Below are positions 45,555 to 53,984 of a stretch of 64,000 bases of DNA, in pieces (the first letter of the stretch is position 1; the number at the start of each line of letters is the position of its first letter). Under the pieces are notes generated by a model. It made no database searches. It saw only the letters and a list, made by a program, of their open reading frames with translations, and had not been told where the DNA came from. The translations under genes were made by a program, and so were the position numbers. The stretch is from Euzebya rosea (GTDB lineage: Bacteria; Actinomycetota; Nitriliruptoria; Euzebyales; Euzebyaceae). Location: positions 298,363 to 362,362 of the forward strand of contig NZ_PGDQ01000004.1 of assembly GCF_003073135.1 (NCBI RefSeq). Direction: 5' to 3'.

Positions 45555-45977
45555 ATGACGAACTCGACCCTGTGGCTGCGTGGCAGCCTGCTGGCCCTGG
45601 TGATCCTGGCGACCGCGTGCGGCGGAGGCACCGACGACACCGCGGAGGGGCAGCCCGAGGTGGCGGTGGTGGAGGAGTTCGACGCCGAGTGGACGCGCAA
45701 CGCCACGGAGCTGCGCGGCAACGACGGCGACCGGTACGCCTACACCTGCCCGCCGGGCGGCAGCGCGTCGTCGGTCTGGGGGACGGGCCCCTACACCGAC
45801 GACTCCTCGGTCTGCACCGCGGCCGTCCACGCCGGGCTGATCACCTTCGAGGACGGCGGCCGGGTGGTGTTCGAGATCGAGCCGGGCCTCGAGGCCTACC
45901 CCGAGGGGGAGGCCAACGGGGTGACCGCCTCATCGTGGCCCAGCTGGCCCGGCTCGTTCTCCTTCGTCAGCCGTTAG
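45555..45977 (+). CDS. LCCL-domain lipoprotein
   Basis: 140 residues. Signal peptide with lipobox LATAC near residue 22, then an LCCL domain: YAYTCPPGGSASSVWGTGPY, TDDSSVCTAAVHAGLITFED, and NGVTASSWPSWPGSFSF. The two Cys of CPP and SVCTAAVHAG form the usual disulfide. LCCL domains are thought to bind ligands outside cells. The ATG is 7 bases after TAGATT, so the mRNA may be leaderless. Confidence 0.82.
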   Translation: MTNSTLWLRGSLLALVILATACGGGTDDTAEGQPEVAVVEEFDAEWTRNATELRGNDGDRYAYTCPPGGSASSVWGTGPYTDDSSVCTAAVHAGLITFEDGGRVVFEIEPGLEAYPEGEANGVTASSWPSWPGSFSFVSR

Positions 45978-46011
45978 GCCGCCGCCCGCCGACCGCCGCC
46001 CGCCGCCCGGA

Positions 46012-47025
46012 CTAGATCGCCATCGTCTCCGTCAGGTAGCCCGCCAGGCGGTCCGGGCCGGGGAAGTAGTCCCACTCCTGCGCATGCGGGTAGGGGGTGT
46101 CCCAGCCGGTCACGCGGCGGACGGGCGCCTCCAGGTGGAAGAAGCAGTAGCGCTGGACTAGGGCGGCGAGCTCGGCGCCGAAGCCGCTGGTGTGGGTGGC
46201 CTCGTGGGCCACGACACACCGCCCGGTCTTCTTCACCGACTCCACGATCGTGTCCAGGTCCAGCGGCAGCAGGGTCCGGAGGTCGACGACATCGGCCTCG
46301 ACCCCCGCCTGCTCGGCCGCGGCAAGGGCGACGTGGACCATCGTCCCGTAGGCGAGGATCGTGATGTCCGACCCCTCGCTGGCCATCGCCGCCTTGCCCA
46401 GGGGCACCGTGTAGTGGCCCTCCGGGACCTCACCCATCGGGTGGCCCTTCCAGGCCTTCGACGGGCCGTCGTGGCGCCCGTCGAACGGACCGTTGTAGAT
46501 CCGCTTCGGCTCGAGGAACACGACGGGGTCGTTGTCGGCGATGGCCGACAGCAACAGGCCCTTGGCGTCGTAGGGGTTGGACGGCACAACCGTCTTCAGC
46601 CCGGCGACGTGGGTGAACAGCGCTTCGGGGGACTGGCTGTGCGTCTGGCCGCCGAAGATCCCGCCACCGGTGGGCATCCGCACGGTGATCGGGGCCCAGA
46701 AGTCACCAGCGGACCGGTGCCGCAACCTGGCGGCCTCGCTGACCAGCTGGTCGTAACCGGGATACATGTAGTCGGCGAACTGGATCTCCACGACCGGCCG
46801 GATCCCGTAGGCACCCATGCCGATCGCGGCGGCGATGATGCCCTGCTCGCTGATCGGGGTGTCGAAGCAGCGAGTCTTGCCGAACCGCTCCTGGAGCCCC
46901 TTGGTGACGCGGAAGACGCCGCCGAAGTAGCCGACGTCCTCGCCGAAGACCACGACGTCGTCGTCGGCCTCCATGGCGACGTGGTGGGCGTCGTTGAGGG
47001 CCTGGATCATGTTCATTGCGGGCAT
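46012..47025 (-). CDS. 2-oxo acid dehydrogenase E1 component, beta subunit
   Basis: 337 residues. Pairs with the alpha subunit upstream to decarboxylate pyruvate or branched-chain 2-oxo acids with thiamine diphosphate. Markers: VVVFGEDVGYFGGVFRVTKG with the ThDP-contacting Glu, TPISEQGIIAAAIGMGAYG, and VEIQFADYMYPGYDQLVSEA. The ATG shares a base with the alpha stop (TGATG). No E2 gene lies beside it in this window. Confidence 0.9.
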   Translation of the reverse strand: MPAMNMIQALNDAHHVAMEADDDVVVFGEDVGYFGGVFRVTKGLQERFGKTRCFDTPISEQGIIAAAIGMGAYGIRPVVEIQFADYMYPGYDQLVSEAARLRHRSAGDFWAPITVRMPTGGGIFGGQTHSQSPEALFTHVAGLKTVVPSNPYDAKGLLLSAIADNDPVVFLEPKRIYNGPFDGRHDGPSKAWKGHPMGEVPEGHYTVPLGKAAMASEGSDITILAYGTMVHVALAAAEQAGVEADVVDLRTLLPLDLDTIVESVKKTGRCVVAHEATHTSGFGAELAALVQRYCFFHLEAPVRRVTGWDTPYPHAQEWDYFPGPDRLAGYLTETMAI

Positions 47026-48290
47026 CAGCTGTTTCCCCCGGGCGTGGAACCGGCACCGAACTTCAGGAAGGCGGCACGCTGCCGCTCCAGATGTGGGGGC
47101 ATGTGCTCGAACACGCCCTCGAAGATGTCGCGCTGCGCGGTGTTGTCGTGCAGCGTGCCGTAGCGCTCGGCCTCGCGTTGCGCCTCGGCGACCTGTTCCC
47201 TGATCTCGGCTTCCATGTCGGCACGGTCGGACGCCGACCAGTCGCTGATGGCGGCGAGGTGGCGGTGCAGCCGCTCGACCGGGTCCCCGAGCGGCCACTT
47301 CTCGTACTCGTCCTTGGGTCGATAGCCCGAGGGGTCGTCGGAGGTGGAGTGGGCGCCGGCGCGGTAGGTCAGCCACTCGATGAGGGTCGGGCCCAGCGAC
47401 CGGCGGGCGCGGTCCGTCGCCCACTTCGCGGCGGCGTAGACCGCGAGGTAGTCGTTGCCGTCCACGCGAAGGCTGGGGATCCCGAAGCCGTGCCCACGGG
47501 CGGCGAACGTCGCTGCGCCACCACGTGCCACGGTCTGGTAGGTCGAGATGGCCCATTGGTTGTTGACGATGTTCAGCACGACCGGCGCGTTGTAGGTCGA
47601 GGCGAACACGAGGGCGGAGTGGAAGTCGCCCTCCGCCGTCGATCCGTCGCCGATCCAGCCGGCGGCGACCTTGGTGTCGCCCTTGATGGCCGACGCCATC
47701 GCCCACCCGACGGCCTGGCTGAACTGGGTCGCCAGGTTGCCCGAGATGGTGAAGAACCCCTGCGCCTTGGAGGAGTACATGACCGGCAGCTGGCGCCCGC
47801 GGACCGGGTCACGCTCGTTGGAGTAGATCTGGCACATCATGTCGACGAGCGGGTAGTCGTCGGCGATGAGCAGCCCCTGCTGGCGGTACGTCGGGAAGTT
47901 CATGTCCCCGTCGGCCTGCACCATCCGCGAGGCGCAGGCGATGGCCTCCTCACCCAGGCACTGCATGTAGAACGACGTCTTGCCGGTGCGCTGGGCGGTC
48001 TGCATCCGCTTGTCGAACTCGCGGACGGTCAGCATGTGCCGCAGCCCCGTGGTCAACGTGTCGACGGACAGCTCGGGGTTCCACTCGCCGACGGCGTTGT
48101 CGTCGTCGTCGAGGACCCGGACCAGCCCGTAGGCGAGGTCGCGCATGTCCTCCGGCGGGGTGTCGACCGCCGGCCGCGGTGCGTCACCGGCGGCGGGAAG
48201 GTCGAGGTCGTCGTAGGAGGGTGTGTCGCCCGGTCGGAAGGCGGGCTCGGGAACGGTCAGCCTCAGCGGCTGTACGGAGGGGTCGGCCAT
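47025..48290 (-). CDS. 2-oxo acid dehydrogenase E1 component, alpha subunit
   Basis: 421 residues. The ThDP motif GDGSTAEGDFHSAL through NIVNNQWAIS (GDG-x~26-NN) is intact. TYRQQGLLIADDYPLVDMM and the phosphorylation-loop-like YRAGAHSTSDDPSGYRPKDE also match. The extended N-terminus resembles branched-chain (BkdA-type) E1 more than pyruvate E1. The start at 48290 (MADPSVQPLR) was chosen; the open frame continues 53 codons upstream without homology. Confidence 0.88.
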   Translation of the reverse strand: MADPSVQPLRLTVPEPAFRPGDTPSYDDLDLPAAGDAPRPAVDTPPEDMRDLAYGLVRVLDDDDNAVGEWNPELSVDTLTTGLRHMLTVREFDKRMQTAQRTGKTSFYMQCLGEEAIACASRMVQADGDMNFPTYRQQGLLIADDYPLVDMMCQIYSNERDPVRGRQLPVMYSSKAQGFFTISGNLATQFSQAVGWAMASAIKGDTKVAAGWIGDGSTAEGDFHSALVFASTYNAPVVLNIVNNQWAISTYQTVARGGAATFAARGHGFGIPSLRVDGNDYLAVYAAAKWATDRARRSLGPTLIEWLTYRAGAHSTSDDPSGYRPKDEYEKWPLGDPVERLHRHLAAISDWSASDRADMEAEIREQVAEAQREAERYGTLHDNTAQRDIFEGVFEHMPPHLERQRAAFLKFGAGSTPGGNS

Positions 48291-48336
48291 GGGCCCGATT
48301 GTGCCGGACGTCGCCGACCCCCACCGGTGGCCGTTC

Positions 48337-48834
48337 CTACAGGGCGGACAACGCCGCGTCGTAGTCGGGCTCCTGGCCGATCTCGGGGACCTGCTCGCTG
48401 TGCAGGACGGTGCCGTCGGTGTCGAGGACGACGACCGCACGGGAGGCAAGGCCGGCCATGCCGCCGTCGAGGATCTTCACGCCGTAGTCCTCGAGGAACT
48501 CCGGGTTGCGGAAGGTCGAGCCGACGGCGACGTTCTCGATGCCCTCGGCGCCGCAGAAGCGCTTGAACGCGAACGGGAGGTCAGCGGAGACACAGACGAC
48601 GGCGGTGTCCTCGAGCTCCGCGGCCTTCTCGTTGAAGGTGCGGACGCTGGTCGCGCACACGCCGGTGTCGACGGACGGGAAGATGTTCAGCACGACCTTC
48701 TTGCCGGCCAGGTCGTCGGAGGAAACGGGCTTGAGGTCGGCACCGGTCAGGGTGAAGGCCGGGGCCTTCTCGCCCTTCTGGGGGAGGTCGCCGATGGTGC
48801 TGATGGCGTTGCCGCCGAGGGTGATGGATGCCAT
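48337..48834 (-). CDS. tpx: Thiol peroxidase (atypical 2-Cys peroxiredoxin)
   Basis: 165 residues. Peroxidatic Cys in [20 protein letters not shown] and resolving Cys in [15 protein letters not shown], the Tpx arrangement. It reduces hydrogen and organic peroxides with thioredoxin. Full length; monocistronic by position. Confidence 0.95.
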   Translation of the reverse strand: MASITLGGNAISTIGDLPQKGEKAPAFTLTGADLKPVSSDDLAGKKVVLNIFPSVDTGVCATSVRTFNEKAAELEDTAVVCVSADLPFAFKRFCGAEGIENVAVGSTFRNPEFLEDYGVKILDGGMAGLASRAVVVLDTDGTVLHSEQVPEIGQEPDYDAALSAL

Positions 48835-48966
48835 GTGCAGGGGTCCTGTTCTGTCGGTTGTCGTCTGGACGGTCGGTAGGGGGAACTGGTGGTTCTGGGA
48901 CTGTCTACATGCCGATGGGCGCGCGCGGAAACCGGACGCTCGACGTATCCGGTCACAGGGCCCGTG

Positions 48967-50100
48967 CTAGGCGGTCATGTCCGCCGGGTCGAGCCCCTCG
49001 CGGGCGCACCACTCGCGATAGGCGATCGGGGAGATCTCGCTGGGCTTGATCTCGCTGCGACCACCCCAGAACACGTTGGTGTAGGACACGGGAATGCCGA
49101 CGGACTCCAGGTGCGCGTCGATGGCCGCCTTGTGCTCCAGCACCCGCTCCTTGTCGGTCCCGTGGGACACACCCATGATGTTGACGTCGGCGAACTCGGG
49201 GCCGCCCTCGCGCCAGTAGGCGTGGGTCATGCAGTGATGCCGCCCGACCTCCTGGCCGGCGCGCAGCTCCTCGCCCTCGGGCACGCGCCAGTGGAACAGC
49301 GCGTTGTAGCGGGTGACCTGGGTGCCGTCGCTGTGCTTCTTGACGTGCTCGAGGAACGTGGAGAACCGGCCGATGACCCGCCGTTCGTTCAGCGACGCCG
49401 CCACCTCGCAGAAGTCCTCGATCGTCTCCCCGGCCTCGGCCGCGCGGGCGACCCATGGATCCTCGACGATCTCCTCGGGCGCGAACTCGCGCTTCAGCGC
49501 CATCAGGATCCGCCACTCGCGCTCGGTCAGGTCGACGATCTTCGTGTCGAGCACCCGCCCGGGTTCGTCGGTCTTCTCGCCCGGCTCGATCGTGCGGCGA
49601 CGCACGTGGCCGACGCCCAGGGCGAACAGCTTCTTCGCCGGCAGCAGGCGGTACCCCTGCGCACCCGTCTTCGCCATCAGGTACCGGCAGTGGGCGTCCA
49701 TGTCGTAGGGCTTCGGGACCTTCAGGGTCGTCCAGAGCTTGTACTGGCTGCCCGGCGTCTCGCGGTCGGTCGTGCGAGTGACCACGTGGCCGCTGAACGG
49801 GTCCTGCTCGAACATGTAGTCGAACGTGGCCTTGATGTCGTCCTGGGGCACCTTCCACGCGACCAGCGCACCCGGTGCGAGGGAGGTCGCCATCAGCGTC
49901 TGCCGGATCCGGCGGATCGTGCCCGCCTCGACCATCGCACGCAGCCGTTCCAGCACCGTCTCCAGCTCGACCCCCGAGTCCTCGGCGATGGTCCGGAAGG
50001 GGTAGCGGTGGAACCCCTGGATCCGGTCCTCCGACACCTTGAGGATCTGGGAGTTGACGGCGTCGTCGACGCCTGCAGGCACGGCTTCAGCAGTTGACAT
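48967..50100 (-). CDS. Two-domain AsnC/Lrp-type protein, siroheme-decarboxylase-like
   Basis: 377 residues, two tandem AsnC/Lrp-like halves. Half one: RYPFRTIAEDSGVELETVLE, AGTIRRIRQTL, ALVAWKVPQDDIKATFDYMF and YKLWTTLKVP, the AhbA/NirD pattern. Half two: LTEREWRILMALKREF, RRVIGRFSTFLEH, ALFHWRVPEGE and MTHAYWREGGPEF, like AhbB/NirL. AhbA/B and NirDL decarboxylate siroheme toward haem or d1 haem. No nitrite reductase or other alternative-haem gene is near, so a regulator that binds a tetrapyrrole is also possible. ATG at 50100 after CCGAGGACG. Confidence 0.6.
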   Translation of the reverse strand: MSTAEAVPAGVDDAVNSQILKVSEDRIQGFHRYPFRTIAEDSGVELETVLERLRAMVEAGTIRRIRQTLMATSLAPGALVAWKVPQDDIKATFDYMFEQDPFSGHVVTRTTDRETPGSQYKLWTTLKVPKPYDMDAHCRYLMAKTGAQGYRLLPAKKLFALGVGHVRRRTIEPGEKTDEPGRVLDTKIVDLTEREWRILMALKREFAPEEIVEDPWVARAAEAGETIEDFCEVAASLNERRVIGRFSTFLEHVKKHSDGTQVTRYNALFHWRVPEGEELRAGQEVGRHHCMTHAYWREGGPEFADVNIMGVSHGTDKERVLEHKAAIDAHLESVGIPVSYTNVFWGGRSEIKPSEISPIAYREWCAREGLDPADMTA

Positions 50101-50149
50101 CGTCCTCGGAGTGTAGGTCGACCTGCCATGCACGCCGTACGGTGAGGCC

Positions 50150-51166
50150 ATGCGCGTCACCACCATCCACGCCCCCGGCGACATCCGCCTCGAGGAGCGC
50201 CCCGACCCGACCATCGAGCGTCCCACCGACGCCATCATCCGGACCGTGGCCGCGTGCGTCTGCGGGTCCGACCTGTGGCCCTACCGCGGCGCCAACGACG
50301 TCGAGGCCGGGAACCCGATCGGCCACGAGGTCGTGGGCGTGGTCGAGGCTGTCGGCGCCGACGTGACGTCGTTCCGCCCCGGACAGTTCGTCGTCGTGCC
50401 GTTCTGCCACAGCGACAACACCTGCGCCCACTGCGCGGTCGGCATGACCTCGGCCTGCGTCAACGGCGGGTTCACCAGCGGCGGCCAGGCCGAGCTGGTC
50501 CGGGTCACCCAGGCCGAGGGCAGCATGGTCGCCACCGACGGCATGCCCGACGACGACCTCATCCCCTCGTTGCTGACCCTCTCCGACGTGATGGCCACCG
50601 GCTGGCACGCCGCGGTGGCGGCAGGGGTGGAGGAGGGGGACACGGTCGTCGTGGTCGGCGACGGTGCCGTCGGGCTGTGCGGCGTCCTCGCGGCCTCGGT
50701 CATGGGGGCCGGACAGGTCATCGCCATGTCCCGTCACGAACCCCGCCAGCGGATCGCCGAGCAGTTCGGCGCCACCAACCTGATCGCCGACCGCGGTGAG
50801 GAGGGCGAGCAGGCGGTCCTCGAGCTGACCGACGGCGTCGGCGCCGACGCGGTGCTGGAGTGCGTCGGGACCGGCCAGGCCATGGAGACCGCGTTCGCGG
50901 TCGCCCGCCCCGGTTCGACCGTCGGGTTCGTCGGCGTGCCCCACGGTGTCGAGCTGCCGATCCGACGCATGTTCGGCAGGAACATCGGCCTGGCCGGCGG
51001 CATGGCCCCAGTCCGCACCTACCTGCCCGAGCTGCTGCGGCTGGTCACCGAGGGCACGATCAACCCCGGCATCGTCTTCGACGCGGTCATGCCGCTCGAG
51101 GACGTCGCCGAGGCGTACCGGGCGATGGACGAGCGCGAGGCCATCAAGGTGCTCCTCGAACCCTGA
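50150..51166 (+). CDS. Zinc-dependent medium-chain alcohol dehydrogenase
   Basis: 338 residues. Catalytic zinc ligands C38 (CGSD) and H59-E60. The structural-zinc lobe has C86, C92, C95 and C103, with the first Cys displaced relative to the standard CxxCxxC spacing, as in the subgroup carrying FCHSDNTC. Rossmann motif VVVVGDGAVGLCGVLA, and TDGVGADAVLECVG follows. Uses NAD(P); substrate unknown. Confidence 0.88.
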   Translation: MRVTTIHAPGDIRLEERPDPTIERPTDAIIRTVAACVCGSDLWPYRGANDVEAGNPIGHEVVGVVEAVGADVTSFRPGQFVVVPFCHSDNTCAHCAVGMTSACVNGGFTSGGQAELVRVTQAEGSMVATDGMPDDDLIPSLLTLSDVMATGWHAAVAAGVEEGDTVVVVGDGAVGLCGVLAASVMGAGQVIAMSRHEPRQRIAEQFGATNLIADRGEEGEQAVLELTDGVGADAVLECVGTGQAMETAFAVARPGSTVGFVGVPHGVELPIRRMFGRNIGLAGGMAPVRTYLPELLRLVTEGTINPGIVFDAVMPLEDVAEAYRAMDEREAIKVLLEP

Positions 51167-51169
51167 TCG

Positions 51170-53104
51170 TCAGGCGTCGAGGTGGTAGGGCACGGAGGTG
51201 ACCACCGTGCCGCGGCGGAACAGCAGGCGTGCCTTCAGCAACAGGGCGCTGTTGTTGTGCAGCAGGTGCCCCCACCAGCGCGACACCACGAACTCGGGGA
51301 TGAGCACCGTGACGATGTCACCGTCCCAGCGGTCGTCGACCTCGTCGATGTAGCGCAACAACGGCCGGGTCAGCTCGCGGTAGGGCGACCGGATGACGTC
51401 GAGTCGGATGTCCCCGGGCACCCTCGCCCAGCGCTCGTGGATCGCGGTCTCGGCGTCGTCGTCGGCGACCACGCTGACCGCCAGCAGGTGCGTCGGGTGC
51501 AGCGACCACGCGTAGCGCAGTGCCTCGACGGTCCCGCGGTGCACGTCGCCGACCAGGACGACGACGGTGTGGGCGGTCGGCTCCAGCACGATGCGGTCGG
51601 GCAGCCGCAGCCCCGAACGGACCCGTTGGTAGTGGGCCGACACCCCGCGGAACAGCAGGACGACGGTCGGGATCACCACGAGCGGCAGCCATGCCCCGCT
51701 GGAGAACTTGGTGACCGCCACGATGAGCAGGACGACGAAGGTGGCCAGGGCGCCGACGCCGTTGATGGCCACGCCGCGTTGCCAGCCCGGTTCCCGCAGG
51801 GTCAGGTGGTGACGCACCATGCCGGTCTGCGACAACGTGAAGCTGGTGAACACCCCGACGGCGTACAGCGGGATCAGGGCTGTCGTGATGCCGCCGAAGC
51901 CGATCAGCAGGGCCGAGGCCGCCGCGGCGAGCAGGACGATCCCGTTGGAGAAGACCAGCCGGTCGCCGCGGTTGGCCAGCTGCCGGGGCAGGTAGCCGTC
52001 GCTGGCGATGATCGAGGACAGCCGGGGGAAGTCGGCGTAGGCGGTGTTCGCCGCGAGCACGAGGATGCAGGCAGTGGCGACCTGCAGGACCAGGAAGAGG
52101 GGCCCCGCCCCGAACACGGCGAGGCCGAGCTGAGAGACGACGGTCTGGTCGTGGCTGGGGACCGGCATGACGTCGCGGGCGAGCACGGCCGAGCCGAGGA
52201 ACAGCGCGCCGAGGATGGCAGCCATCCACGAGAGCGTCACGGCCGCGTTGCGCGGGGCCGGCCGCTCGAAGGCAGGGACACCGTTGGAGATCGCCTCGAC
52301 ACCCGTCAGGGCGACGGCACCCGACGAGAAGCCCTTCAGGATCAGGAAGAGCCCGAGCTCGCCGCCGTCCAGGGCTCCCTCGAAGCCCTCGACGTCGACC
52401 GGTGACAGGCCACCGAACAGACCCAGCTCGGCCTTGGCGAGGCCGACGACGACGAGGGCGCCGAAGGTCAGGATGTAGACGTAGGTCGGGACGGCGAACA
52501 CACGGCCCGACTCCTTGACACCACGAAGGTTGACGATCGTGATCAGGGTCACGAGGACCAACCCGACGGCGACACGGTTGTCGCGCAGCCCCGCGAAGGC
52601 GGGGATGGAGAGGATCGCGGCCACCCCGGCGGAGATGGAGACGGCCACGGTCAGGATGTAGTCGACCAGCAAGGACGCCCCGGCCACCAGGGAGGGCGTC
52701 TCGCCAAGGTTCTCGCGGCTGACGACGTAGGACCCACCGCCGGAGGGGTACGCGTGGATGGTCTGGCGGTAGGACGTCGAGACGATCAGGAGCAGGACGG
52801 CGACGGCCAGCGCGATGGGCACCAGCACCGACAGGCCGAGGGCCAGGCTCGACGCGCCGAGCGCCACGACGAAGAGGATCTCCTCGGTTGCGTAGGCGGT
52901 CGACGAGATCGCGTCGGAGGAGAAGACCGCCAGTCCCACGCGCTTGGAGATCCGTTGGTGGTCGAGCTCGCTGCTGGGCAGGGGGGCGCCGACCAGGGAG
53001 CGCTTGATCGCCTCCAGCACAGGGGGATGGGTGTCCTCCGTCGGCCCATCCGGGTCGGCGTGGGCGCGGGCGACGTCGTGACGTCGGGAGACCTCGAGGT
53101 TCAT
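51170..53104 (-). CDS. APC-superfamily permease with cytoplasmic C-terminal domain
   Basis: 644 residues. Twelve or so hydrophobic segments, with the first-helix motif LAVFSSDAISSTAYATEEIL and SGGGSYVVSRENLGETPSLV as in the APC (YdaO/KimA-like, possibly potassium-transporting) group. The last ~160 residues are soluble, USP-like, with TVVVLVGDVHRGTVEALRYA and VTVLIPEFV. The ATG at 53104 overlaps the DedA stop by 4 bp. The 133 upstream codons in frame are antisense to part of the next gene and are not coding. Confidence 0.85.
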   Translation of the reverse strand: MNLEVSRRHDVARAHADPDGPTEDTHPPVLEAIKRSLVGAPLPSSELDHQRISKRVGLAVFSSDAISSTAYATEEILFVVALGASSLALGLSVLVPIALAVAVLLLIVSTSYRQTIHAYPSGGGSYVVSRENLGETPSLVAGASLLVDYILTVAVSISAGVAAILSIPAFAGLRDNRVAVGLVLVTLITIVNLRGVKESGRVFAVPTYVYILTFGALVVVGLAKAELGLFGGLSPVDVEGFEGALDGGELGLFLILKGFSSGAVALTGVEAISNGVPAFERPAPRNAAVTLSWMAAILGALFLGSAVLARDVMPVPSHDQTVVSQLGLAVFGAGPLFLVLQVATACILVLAANTAYADFPRLSSIIASDGYLPRQLANRGDRLVFSNGIVLLAAAASALLIGFGGITTALIPLYAVGVFTSFTLSQTGMVRHHLTLREPGWQRGVAINGVGALATFVVLLIVAVTKFSSGAWLPLVVIPTVVLLFRGVSAHYQRVRSGLRLPDRIVLEPTAHTVVVLVGDVHRGTVEALRYAWSLHPTHLLAVSVVADDDAETAIHERWARVPGDIRLDVIRSPYRELTRPLLRYIDEVDDRWDGDIVTVLIPEFVVSRWWGHLLHNNSALLLKARLLFRRGTVVTSVPYHLDA

Positions 53105-53766
53105 CGGACGTGCTCGTCGGCTGGTGCGGCGTCCAGCGGGACGACAGGGGTACTCGGGGTGGCGGGGCACACGGCGGGGTGGCGGGAGCCGGTGCGCAGC
53201 TCCAGCAGGACGGGCACCACGGAGGCGAGCACGATCACACCGATGATCGGCAGGAGGTAGCGATCGATGTCGGGGATGGCCTCGCCGAGCAGGTAACCGG
53301 CGGTCGTGACACCCCCGCCCCAGAGCAGGCCGCCTGCCACGTTCCACCCGACGAACGCGCGATACGGCATCGCGACCGCACCGGCGACGAAGGGCACGAA
53401 CGTGCGGACGATCGGCACGAACCGGGCGAGGAGGACGGCGCGGCCGCCGCGCTCCTCGAAGAAGGTCCTGGCCCGCTCGACGTGTGCGGGGCGGGACCAC
53501 CACCGCTCGCGTCGCAGCAACGGCATGCCCAGGCGAGACCCCAGCCAGTATCCGGTCTGGTCACCGAGGACGGCCGCCAGGCAGACGCCGACAAGCAGGA
53601 CGGGAAGGTCGAGCACGCCCCCGGCGGCCAGCAACCCTGCGGTGAACAGGAGGGAATCGCCCGGCAGGAAGAACCCGACCAGCAGGCCGGACTCGATGAA
53701 GACCACGGCGATGACGCCGATCAGGCCGAACGTCATCACGAGGTGATCGGGATGGAGCAGCTCCAT
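53101..53766 (-). CDS. DedA-family membrane protein
   Basis: 221 residues. About five hydrophobic segments, with FIESGLLVGFFLPGDSLLFT, GDQTGYWLGSRLG, and ARFVPIVRTFVPFVAGAVAM (the essential Arg motif). DedA proteins recycle undecaprenyl phosphate or other lipids across the membrane. Co-translated with the permease by an ATGA overlap. Start at 53766; the GTG next to it is an alternative. Confidence 0.9.
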   Translation of the reverse strand: MELLHPDHLVMTFGLIGVIAVVFIESGLLVGFFLPGDSLLFTAGLLAAGGVLDLPVLLVGVCLAAVLGDQTGYWLGSRLGMPLLRRERWWSRPAHVERARTFFEERGGRAVLLARFVPIVRTFVPFVAGAVAMPYRAFVGWNVAGGLLWGGGVTTAGYLLGEAIPDIDRYLLPIIGVIVLASVVPVLLELRTGSRHPAVCPATPSTPVVPLDAAPADEHVR

Positions 53767-53984
53767 CACCGTCCCCCACCTGCGGAAACGGGTACGTCGG
53801 CACACCACACACATCCGTGCACGCTGTCGCTCTCCTGCGCTGGGGCCCGTCGACCGGGCACGCCTCCCCGGCCCGGACGGGTCGGAGGTCCGCGTGGAAC
53901 CAGCCCCACTTCGCGGACGTGCCCATCCTAGCTGTGGACGGATCCGCCGCAGCGATGTCACGGGTGTCTGCGAGGGTGGTGTCC

